Shown: positions 1-6,398 of the stretch, in pieces
How the letters are laid out: every line of letters starts with the position of its first letter
How positions within the stretch are numbered: position 1 is the stretch's first letter
Origin: VMDJ01 sp038146785
GTDB lineage: Bacteria; Pseudomonadota; Gammaproteobacteria; Chromatiales; Chromatiaceae
Direction: 5' to 3'
DNA length: 7,410 nt
NCBI GenBank assembly: GCA_038146785.1
Contig: JAYQSI010000022.1
Coordinates: 1-7,410 of the forward strand
The notes under the pieces: model-generated
Seen by the model: only the letters and a program-made list of their open reading frames with translations
Told to the model about the DNA's origin: nothing
Database searches by the model: none
Program-made: the position numbers and the translations under genes

Positions 1-866
1 TTACGCCCTCGCCTTCTTTAGCAACGCTATCCATCGCCTCACGCAAAGGCCAGCCACACTTATTGGTGGATTCAAACAAATCACATAACGAGTTTTGTAC
101 GTGCACACGCACCAACGCTGAACGCTCAGGATCAATATTTCCCATCACTAACGCTAGATGGATGTCGTTACCCACCACATCTTGGAAGGCATATAAACGG
201 AAGTCACCATGCTTAGTTGGCAAAACACAGTCACTTACCTGTTCTACGGTTTTCTCATTACGAATACGGTACTGAATCAAGTCTGCAATCGTGCCAATCT
301 TTAAATCATGCTCTTGAGCAAACTTTTCCAAATCTGGACGACGAGCCATGCTGCCATCTTCATTCAATATCTCAACGATCACAGAAGATGCAGTTAAACC
401 TGCCAAGCGCGCTAAATCACAACCTGCTTCGGTATGACCTGCATCGGCTAACACACCACCCGGTTGTGCCATCAATGGAAACACGTGACCAGGTTGCGCT
501 AAATTCAAGGTTGGCATTTGGTGCGACCGCAGCTAAAACTGTCGTCGCGCGGTCAGCTGGTTGAGATTCCTGGTGGTGACACCCTCTGCCGCTTCAATCG
601 ATACCGTGGAAGTTAGTCGACTCGAGTTGATTGTCGGTGTTGACCATCAGAGGCAAACGCAACTGGCGACAACGTTTCCTTGGTCATGGTCATACAAATC
701 AGACCACGCCCATAACGCGCCATAAAGTTTATTATCGCTTGCGCAGTCACCTTCTCAGAAGCCATGACAAGATCGCCCCCGTTCTCGCGGATTCGTCGTC
801 CATAATGATGACCATCTTGCCGTTTTTCAGGTCATCGATAATTTCGTCGGTGCTGTTAAGAGCTAT
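1..866 (-). CDS. ribBA: 3,4-dihydroxy-2-butanone 4-phosphate synthase with degenerate GTP cyclohydrolase II-like domain (partial, frameshifted)
   Basis: The RibB domain converts ribulose 5-phosphate to 3,4-dihydroxy-2-butanone 4-phosphate, the four-carbon precursor of lumazine. Readable across frames: ALNSTDEIIDDLKNGKMVIIMDDE, broken by an indel near 806, then GDLVMASEKVTAQ, MARYGRGLICMTMTKE, a garbled stretch at about 500-660, and a clean run from 515 down to 1 with GHVFPLMAQPGG and AGHTEAGCDLARLAGL. The second domain starts near GDFRLYAFQDVVG and reads VRVHVQNSLCDLF then NKCGWPL, where GTP cyclohydrolase II has its C-x10-C-x-C zinc site; those cysteines are not in place. About 289 residues are visible, and the C-terminus is beyond the window. 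The start is inferred at 866-864, which reads ATA. An in-frame TGA lies 9 bases upstream and GCT CTT AAC AGC follows, so ATG to ATA is likely an error. The usual Arg before AGHTEA reads Asp near 445, which a paired insertion and deletion could explain. Confidence 0.9.
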
Positions 867-893
867 AGTGTTTCAAAGTCTTGAATCAAAATG

Positions 894-920
894 CTTAGGC
901 CCAATACCTACAGGGCCAAG
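894..920 (-). promoter_or_regulatory. Stem-loop in the ribBA leader
   Basis: GGCCC (898-902) pairs with GGGCC (913-917). CTT (894-896) with AAG (918-920) extends the stem to 8 bp with one bulged base at 897 and a 10-base loop. On the ribBA strand it lies about 28 bases before the start codon and is followed by CATTTTG rather than a true U tract. It could stabilise the 5' end, attenuate transcription, or be a weak terminator for dctM. The conserved FMN riboswitch core is not recognisable here, and the gap is short for that element. Confidence 0.45.
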
Positions 921-929
921 CGGACGCGT

Positions 930-935
930 ATAGTA
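930..935 (-). promoter_or_regulatory. Possible -10 element for ribBA
   Basis: On the minus strand this reads TACTAT, with GTT before it and a GC-rich stretch (ACGCGTCCGC) after it. No good -35 hexamer lies 17 bases upstream. Transcription from here would begin just before the leader stem-loop. The call is weak and rests on the hexamer and its position only. Confidence 0.25.
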
Positions 936-962
936 ACAGGAAGCCAGCTTTTACGCTAATTT

Positions 963-993
963 TGTTATAAAACATTGGCTTAAGGCGAAGCCC
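963..993 (-). terminator. Possible rho-independent terminator after dctM
   Basis: On the minus strand GGCTT, a six-base loop CGCCTT, and AAGCC form a hairpin (forward 977-981 pairing with 988-992), followed by AATGTTTTATAAC. The stem is only 5 bp and the T tract is interrupted by G, so termination may be partial. It overlaps the likely end of dctM and separates the TRAP genes from ribBA. Confidence 0.4.
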
Positions 994-2383
994 ATTTTAC
1001 CCGGCAGCCAAAGAACACCTGCGGCGCAGCGATCGTGACAGCGATCGTGATCACGTCAGCGACGAAAATGGCGCCACTCCCCTTAAAACACATCGCCAAC
1101 TGAGCACCTGGTCGTACCCCGGCAACCACAAACAGTTCAAACCAATTGGCGGCGTGGGATTAAACAGACCTCCGCCGCCATCTTCACCGCAATGATGCCA
1201 AACCAGATCGACACACCCACATCCGACATACCGAAGGCTGAATCTGCAGGTGAAACACCCACGCCACCATTGAGTGCGATGATCGCTGGATAGACAACGG
1301 CAATGTCAGTAAAACATACCAATGGCATCCATGAACATGCCGAGCACCGCATATGCCAGAAGAATGAAGATCAAAGTGATCATGGGTTTTGATCGAGCAA
1401 TAGCCAATCTGGAGAAGGCATGCGGTAGATCCGCAAACCCTAGGAAGCGAACATAGATCAACACACCCCAAACAGATCGAGAAAATCATGACTGTCAGCT
1501 TAGCGGTTTCCATCAAGGAACCTTTCAGCTGACCTCACTTATGCTCAAAATAAAGCGAGGCAAAATCACGAAGGCGCCTATGAGCCAGCTTCAGTTGGTG
1601 TGTACTGACACCGCCATAGATACACACCACGATAATGCCGATCACCACAAAGATTGGCAGAGCACCGGGTAAGCTCGACCACCGCTCAGCCTAGCTGTAG
1701 CCAGTCACTGGCGGTCCAAAGTTTTTATTCACCTTAGCGAGGAAGACCACCAACATCGCATAGATGATTATGGATACTGCACCAGGTAGAAAACCTGCCA
1801 TCAGTAAAGCGCCAATCTTGTTCAACAATAATCGCGTAGATAACCAAGATCGCCGAAGGTGGAATCATGACGCTAAGAAACCGACTCCGCTGCGACAACA
1901 CCTGCAGCAGCGTTTGTTGTAACCCAGTTTGAGCATCTCTGGAACTGCCATAGTGCGCAAACACAGCTGAGGTCGCAACAGAAGTTGTTCTGATACGGCA
2001 GCAAAGCCCGCTGTTGAGAAAACCGCCGTAACTCCCATACCGCCGGGCAACCAACCACCCAGCGCTTAGCCGCCTCAAAGAGTGTTCGTCAAACCTGCGT
2101 GATAAAGTCAAAAAAGCCGATCAAAATAAACGTCGGTATCAATGACAATGCGACAGAAGAGACTTTGAATGTGGGAACGTCCCGCCATTTTGGCGGGCAA
2201 CAATGAAGTCTTTCTCAAAGCCAAGCTTCGCTGAGAAAAACTAAACCAAGCCCATGAAGCCGGCAACAGCTGCCGCAAAACGCAACGCGTAAACCCAAAT
2301 CAACAATACCAGCATCAAGCCGGTAATCCACAGCCCAATGGTCATATTGTCCATCTGACCCATCGCTTGAAGAGTTCGGTCAT
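980..2383 (-). CDS. dctM: TRAP transporter large membrane subunit DctM (frameshifted)
   Basis: DctM is the ion-coupled membrane subunit that moves the substrate delivered by DctP across the inner membrane. Segments in order, in shifting frames: MDNMTIGLWITGLMLVLLIW, a gap, WLPGGMGVTAVFSTAGFAAVS, VPEMLKLGYNKR, IPPSAILVIYAIIVEQD (about 1800-1870), LPGALPIFVVIGIIVVCIYGG (near 1640), METAKLTVMIF (near 1500), VYPAIIALNGG with SPADSAFGM, IWFGIIAVKMA, PIGLNCFVVAGVR (near 1130) and VADVITIAV. These match a roughly 430-residue DctM. The start at 2383 is chosen because GGGAG sits 6 bases upstream and the ATG overlaps the dctQ stop as ATGA. That frame breaks after 13 codons, so Mets at 2363 or 2354 are alternatives. 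The C-terminus reads like LWLPGKM. Stops at 997, 980 and 951 are possible depending on the last indel, and 980 is a compromise. Confidence 0.88.
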
Positions 2384-2993
2384 TTATCACTCCCGAGCGC
2401 TTCTGCTTCACGTGCCGCAATGGTCGCTGCATCTTCAACGAGCGGTACTGGGTGACAGGACGATCTTGATTGCGTTTGAAAGCCCGGGCAAAACCTCACA
2501 ACCGCAAAATCAAACGCAGCGCCAACACACTCAGCGCAAAAGTACAATAAACTTAGCTGGCCAAGTGGGTAAATTCGATATCCAGAGGAATCACCAATTT
2601 GATAAGCACGCAGAAAATGGAAATAGGATCCATAGATCATCACTAGCGTGACCAGCAGCATCACACTGGTCGAAATAAATTCAGTCAGCCACAACCAACG
2701 ACCGCGCAAAGCACCAACAAAATATCCATTCGATATACCCACCGAGTCGTTGTGTGTAAGCAATACCTAAAAAGGCAATACCTGCCATCGCCTGCTCTAC
2801 CCAATCGGATATACCCATCAACTGGCATACTGAAAGCCAATTGACCTAAAACGTTCATACTGCAAGTAACACCAAAAGAAAATGATGAACAACGCCACCT
2901 GCCAGCGACAACCAAGTTTCAGCGTGATGATAAAACGATCGAGGCGACTCAGACGTGAGTCATCCGAGTCAAAATGGTGGGATCTAAAGCCAT
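2380..2993 (-). CDS. dctQ: TRAP transporter small membrane subunit DctQ (frameshifted)
   Basis: DctQ is the four-helix membrane subunit that pairs with DctM. Its length of about 204 residues suits the family. The start at 2993 gives MALDPTILTR; one surplus base near the SDDSRLSRLDRF stretch puts a stop in the raw frame. The middle reads EQAMAGIAFLGIAYTQRLGG in shifting frames. The clean part from about 2763 carries GALRGRWLWLTEFISTSVML, LVTLVMIYGSYFHFLRAYQIG, and then, after another indel, a last helix near 2480-2560. The tail is acidic and alanine-rich (TIAAREAEALGSDK) and cytoplasmic by topology of the family. The gene follows dctP after 34 bp and overlaps dctM by 4 bp (ATGA), which suggests translational coupling. 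The identification rests on position, length and hydrophobic pattern more than on motifs, because DctQ is poorly conserved. Confidence 0.78.
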
Positions 2994-3000
2994 AAGAAAA

Positions 3001-3020
3001 GGCAGGGCTAAGCCCGCGCC
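3001..3020 (-). promoter_or_regulatory. Stem-loop between dctP and dctQ
   Basis: GGGC (3005-3008) pairs with GCCC (3012-3015) around a TAA loop, and GGC (3001-3003) pairs with GCC (3018-3020) outside a small mismatch. No T tract follows on the minus strand. Hairpins just after the gene for a binding protein commonly protect its message and allow more binding protein than membrane subunit. That role is an inference here. Confidence 0.4.
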
Positions 3021-3027
3021 ATAATGG

Positions 3028-4013
3028 TTATTGGTTGAATAAACCTTTGTGAAATCAAACAACGCTTTCGAATCAAAATCTTTTGCGTTTGGATGTTACC
3101 CATTCTGCACGAACCGACTTCGCTAAATCTAACAACTGAGCAGTTTGAGCTGGAGTAAAGGTCACCATAGTTAAGCCTGCTTTCTTTTCCTCAGCCGATA
3201 CACCAGTAGTATTGTTGTTGTAATTATCAACATAGAAAGCCAGGGCTTGTCTACAGAGCTCAATAAGGCAGCACGATGCGCTGGTTTCAAGGCATTATGC
3301 ATCAGTGTTCACAACCACAGGACAGTTAGCTGTAATTCAAGTTCAAGTTAGTAGTTGACCAATTTGCTACCGCATAGGTCTTTGTAGATAAATGAGATGT
3401 GGCGCAAAGGCTGCCGCATCGATAACACCGCTATCCATTGACTGACGAACCTCTGCGAAAGGAACACTCGTTGCTTTTAGCACCTAATTTTCCCAGAACG
3501 TTTGTTATACCGCCTGGTCCACGAACACGAACACCATCAAAGTCTTCTGAGCTTTTCAATCGCTTTACCTTTACCCGAGATGCTGTACTGAGGTACGCAG
3601 GTTGGCATCAACAAGGTTGCATTCCAACGGGCCAAATCTTTTAACGATTGATGCTCATGCACCTTTTTGCAAAATCTCAGTCATACGACCGAGTGATACA
3701 TCCTTAGAGAATGGCAATTCAGTAAATCGTAATCGTTGGGTTCTTATCCTTGTGATAGAAAGAACAGAACTGCGCCATTTCAAAAGCACCAATCGAAATA
3801 CCATCAAGGTTTTCGACTTAGAAAGACCGCCGTAAGAAATATTTAATTTGAAGCCGCCGTTGGTTTTCTTCTCAACCAATTCAGCGACCTCATTACGCTT
3901 CGGTAAACGCACGACGCTTACCCCATAACGATACATCTCCACTTGTTACGCTGCGATATCGCCAACAAAGCCCCGATGATTAGTGCGCCCGCAATCAAGC
4001 TCTTCTTCAGCAT
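3028..4013 (-). CDS. dctP: TRAP transporter periplasmic substrate-binding protein, DctP type (frameshifted)
   Basis: This protein captures an organic acid in the periplasm and hands it to DctQM. The N-terminus MLKKSLIAGALIIGALLA is a signal peptide (two lysines, then a hydrophobic core). Next come ELVEKKTNGGFKLNISYGG, GAFEMAQFCSFYHKDK, a stretch reading ELPFSKDVSLGRMTEI, DLARWNATLL, GVRVRGPGGITNVLGKLGA, VPFAEVRQSMDSGVIDAAAFAPHAH and VVNTDALKALKPAHRAALLSSV. The RVRGPGG region, the E-V-x-Q/x-M-x-S-G-x-x-D segment and the final helices are typical of DctP. Length is about 328 residues, normal for the family. The start at 4013 is supported by AAGGAAG seven bases upstream and the signal peptide. 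The C-terminus, restored through one indel, ends LFDFTKGLFNQ at 3028. The substrate cannot be read from the sequence. It leads the dctPQM operon. Confidence 0.88.
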
Positions 4014-4076
4014 GGGTGAACTTCCTTTGGTGTGGACAACTCATTGTTTGCCCGTAATTGCGAATTAGGTGATGAC

Positions 4077-4085
4077 TGTATAGCA
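4077..4085 (-). promoter_or_regulatory. Probable extended -10 promoter of dctP
   Basis: On the minus strand this reads TGCTATACA: a TATACA -10 hexamer preceded by the TGn extended -10 motif. The -35 position is poor, as is usual for extended -10 promoters and for promoters needing an activator. Transcription would start near 4070, giving a leader of about 57 bases before the dctP start at 4013. Confidence 0.45.
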
Positions 4086-4116
4086 CGAAATCAGCACTTC
4101 ATCGCGATTTTGCTAA

Positions 4117-4156
4117 CTGCCAATGACCCTGCCAACATTAGTCAACTACCTGCCAA
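4117..4156 (-). repeat. Three direct TTGGCAG repeats upstream of the dctP promoter
   Basis: CTGCCAA on the plus strand (TTGGCAG on the minus strand) occurs at 4117-4123, 4129-4135 and 4150-4156. The second and third copies are 21 bp apart, two helical turns, and both are followed three bases later by a similar hexamer (TAGTCA and CAGTCA). The array lies at about -47 to -86 relative to the predicted dctP start point, where activators usually bind. No regulator gene is present in the window to match it with. Confidence 0.4.
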
Positions 4157-4241
4157 TTTCAGTCAGCTCAGAAACGGCATTTCTAAGACAGCTTTTGGCG
4201 CAGACTTCCTAATAATCTCTACTCAATCCCTTTAGACATCC

Positions 4242-4836
4242 ATGATTCTCGACGGCGTCATCAAACATTCACTTCATCACGTTACCGCACCGCTGATTGA
4301 AGTCGACTCATCTGAACTTAAACACTGGTTCAAAGTGTGCCGTGAATACAATCTGCTTGGGCAAGACCTGGGACTGATAAGGGACGGCGCCGCTACGGCA
4401 ACATCAGTCAAAAGTTTGATCAAGGTTTCATCATTACGGGCACTCGTCTCGGGGCTCGATGAGATCAATGATGAGCAACTGTGTTGGGTCACTCAGGTCG
4501 ATGCTTCAAACAATCAGGTGTACTCAGAAGGACCGATCAAACCTTCTTCAGAATCGATGACTCATTCAACTTATACGATGCGGACTCTGCGATTCAGGCC
4601 ATCATCCATGTACACAGTCCAGAATTGTGGGCACGAGATCTGCCCTCGACGTCGCCAGAGAGTCATTCTTACGGTACCGATGGCTGGAAGCTGTCGCCGA
4701 ATTACTCAAAGACCCTAAGGTGCGTGATTTAGGCTGTATACGAATGGTAATAATGAAGACGGAATTTTGTTTTTTTCGAAAATATGGCTCAAACCGGCCA
4801 AAAAGTCGTACAAATCATAAAAAGCTGAGCAATTAA
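4242..4836 (+). CDS. Class II aldolase/adducin-family protein (frameshifted)
   Basis: This is a cytoplasmic metal-dependent enzyme fold related to L-fuculose-phosphate and L-ribulose-phosphate aldolase/epimerase. The N-terminus MILDGVIKHSLHH is followed by ELKHWFKVCREYNLLGQDLG, GDGAAYGNIS in a shifted frame, FIITGTRSGA, INDEQLCWVTQVDASNNQVYSEGPIKPSSES, then NLYDADSAIQAIIHVHSPELW. The SSE glutamate and the HVH pair match the catalytic acid and two zinc ligands of the family. Next are an AYGT-like stretch, EAVAELLKDPKVRDLGCI, and EDGILFFSKNMAQTGQKVV in a shifted frame. The usual third zinc histidine, in the GGHEDG-like motif, reads Asn-Asn near 4750 and may be an error. About 198 residues are visible, slightly short. 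No strong ribosome binding site precedes the start. The specific reaction is unknown. It is divergent from dctPQM, so a shared substrate is plausible. Confidence 0.82.
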
Positions 4837-4850
4837 GGCATTTCCCCTAG

Positions 4851-4879
4851 TTGAGTTCTGCACTGATGTGACATATAAA
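4851..4879 (+). promoter_or_regulatory. Sigma70-type promoter of the DUF2189 gene
   Basis: TTGAGT (4851-4856) and TATAAA (4874-4879) are separated by exactly 17 bases. This is the best promoter in the window. Transcription would start near 4886, about 30 bases before the ATG at 4915, with AGAGGGG as the ribosome binding site. It lets the gene be expressed independently of the upstream aldolase gene. Confidence 0.65.
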
Positions 4880-4914
4880 AGAGTCATATCTTTACATTAG
4901 AGGGGAATTTAAAG

Positions 4915-5703
4915 ATGGCAACGTCTCAACCACCGGTCGTTCACGATCCGATACACGTGGTACATAGCCAGAAAGTCTCTGCGACAGCACCTTTCAGTGG
5001 CTAGCTCACTTATTTACAACCTATTTAAAAATACCCGTTCAAGCCACGATCTTGGTTTGATCTTCGCTTCTATCGGTCTTGCGATTACCAATGCAGCGAT
5101 TCAAACACCACAGTTTGTCTTTACCTTTTGAGTGGCTTCTATTAGTGGGCCCCATGTTTGTAATCGGCCCTTATCGCATGGCTAAGGCAAGAAGATGGCT
5201 CAGCATCTAGCATGCAATCGTAGCCGATTGTTATTTAACAACATCAAAATGACGTTGGATCTTTAGTGTATTACTGCAGTAGTGATGATTGCTTGGATTC
5301 GCATCTCAGGTATTGTTGTCGCACTTTACTCATCAGAAGTGTTGAGCAGTAATTTCCTTTGTTGGCACCTTGCAATCTTTAAGTTCTGCGATGGCAAACC
5401 GAAGTGGGCCGGTTTTGTTCTTACCCTGTTAGGCGTTGGCGGCGTCTTCGCTTTGATCATGTTTGCGATTAGTGCATGGTCACTACCCGCATGATTGTTG
5501 ATGACCGTATTCGACATCGCCACAGCCGTGGTTAGCAGTGTGTAAAAGCCGTTATGGAACGCTTAGGCACCACATTGATTTGGGGCGGCATTCAGGCTGC
5601 ATTGACGATCGTTGGAATGGCAACCTACTTCGTGGCTTTTATTGTGATATTTCCAATTTTGGGATTCGCTACCTGGCATGGCTATAAAGAGATGTTTAAA
5701 TAA
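4915..5703 (+). CDS. DUF2189-family integral membrane protein (frameshifted)
   Basis: The function is unknown; DUF2189 proteins are predicted multi-pass inner-membrane proteins. The length of about 262 residues suits the family. The soluble N-terminus MATSQPPVVHDPIHVVHSQK is followed by a W-L-A/TYLKIPVQAT segment. Hydrophobic stretches are GLIFASIGLAI; SGFLLVGPMFVIGPYRMAKA (shifted frame), the family's GF-LVGP signature; MIAWIRISGIVVALYSSEVL; GFVLTLLGVGGVFALIMFAISAWSLP; and IQAALTIVGMATYFVAFIVI. The C-terminal FPILGFATWHGYKEMF corresponds to the conserved P-LGHATWHAYR end. Between the last helices, a D-R stretch followed by SVKAVMERLGTTLIWG matches the family's DRDVD/AV region. Indels lie near 5000, 5065, 5135, 5360-5390 and 5500-5545. 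The start is supported by AGAGGGG about 10 bases upstream. It is convergent with ribE; no functional link to it is visible. Confidence 0.78.
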
Positions 5704-5733
5704 CATCTGTTACAAATGTGTTTAAAAGCCCTT
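5704..5733. other. Convergent gap between the DUF2189 gene and ribE
   Basis: The two genes meet tail to tail with 30 bp between stop codons. ACAT and ATGT could form a small stem on either strand, and AAAAGCCCTTTT is a short palindrome with T-rich flanks on both strands. Together they might give weak two-way termination, but no strong stem is visible. Confidence 0.3.
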
Positions 5734-6395
5734 TTATTTCACAAAACCAGCCCCATGAGTTTTTGCATATTCAATCCACCTCAGCATAAGCATCCGCGGC
5801 TTTATCGCCTAACAACAGACGCTCTAAATAACGCAACCAAATCGACCTCCTCTAAATTCACTTCTTCGACCGACTTCATATTCCGACAGATGTCTCTGAG
5901 CGGTAAGGCACAATATTGAGTTCAAACTCGCACTTTACTGCATTCACCGCTTGCCTGTTCCATCAACAGTGATAGACCCTTGATGCGCAAATGTACTTTG
6001 CGAGCTCATCGCTTTTATTTAAGGAAACGAATTGAACGTGCATCTTCAGACTTAGCGATCACTTCACCCGGTCACCCAATCGCTGGATCAAAACAAGATG
6101 GCTTACACCTAAATCGTGTACTCATGGTGAGTGCTTTTTCAAGATTCACCGGATCATGCCGGTACTTAACTGACCAAGGCTTCTTGTAGCGACAAGGTTT
6201 CATTCGACACATCAGCCACAAACCATCACCAGGCAAAACCACAGCGGTCAGGCATACGCCATTCACAGCAATGCTATCGCCCAAGGCCACATCAGAAAGA
6301 TCGAGTTTTCCGGTTGCGATATGCAGACGTACATCACCACCGTTGTTTTTCCATCTTGCGATCTTGCCGATCGACTCAATAATGCCTGTAAACAT
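5734..6395 (-). CDS. ribE: Riboflavin synthase alpha subunit (frameshifted)
   Basis: The enzyme joins two 6,7-dimethyl-8-ribityllumazine molecules to give riboflavin and the pyrimidine precursor. It is called ribC in E. coli. The N-terminus MFTGIIESIGKI is the family hallmark. First barrel: LHIATGKLDLSDVALGDSIAVNGVCLTAV, then DVSNETLSL in a shifted frame, then VNLEKALTMSTRF. The usual GGHLVSGHVDG loop after it is not readable (about 6068-6110). Second barrel: GEVIAKSEDARSIRF, ELAKYI, GSITVDG, FELNIVP, VNLEVDLV in shifted frames, and RYLERLLLGDKAADAYAE. The C-terminus, restored by one indel, reads YAKTHGAGFVK, with the stop at 5734. About 220 residues, normal for the family. It starts 3 bp after the ribD stop, with GAGGT (6401-6405) inside the end of ribD as ribosome binding site, so the two are co-transcribed. 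Confidence 0.92.
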
Positions 6396-6398
6396 CGC

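Larger units (their letters stand above)
4014..4241. promoter_or_regulatory. Divergent intergenic region between dctP and the aldolase gene
   Basis: This 228-bp gap has no convincing coding sequence. A short open frame at 4032-4235 has no family character or ribosome binding site. The gap holds the dctP ribosome binding site, a probable dctP promoter and three direct repeats, listed separately. For the plus-strand gene I see only a possible TAATAA -10 near 4209 with no good -35, so its promoter is unresolved. Confidence 0.55.

Noticed and set aside
441..450. Apparent Arg to Asp change before AGHTEA in RibB
   Set aside because: One missing and one extra base would restore Leu-Ser-Arg-Ala, and such paired indels occur elsewhere in the window. 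I do not treat it as a real active-site change.
631..933. Plus-strand open frame of 100 codons
   Set aside because: It is antisense to the RibB domain. Conserved motifs such as RYGRGLICMTM are on the minus strand.
1016..1060. Tandem GCGATCGTGA-like repeats near the end of dctM
   Set aside because: They encode the VADVITIAVTIAA segment of DctM on the minus strand, so codon repetition explains them.
2367..2651. Plus-strand open frame of 94 codons
   Set aside because: It lies opposite the dctQ C-terminus, whose minus-strand translation has clear membrane-protein character.
4032..4235. A 67-codon plus-strand open frame in the dctP-aldolase gap
   Set aside because: It has no ribosome binding site and no family character, and it covers the repeat array and the dctP promoter. 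It is best read as non-coding control DNA.
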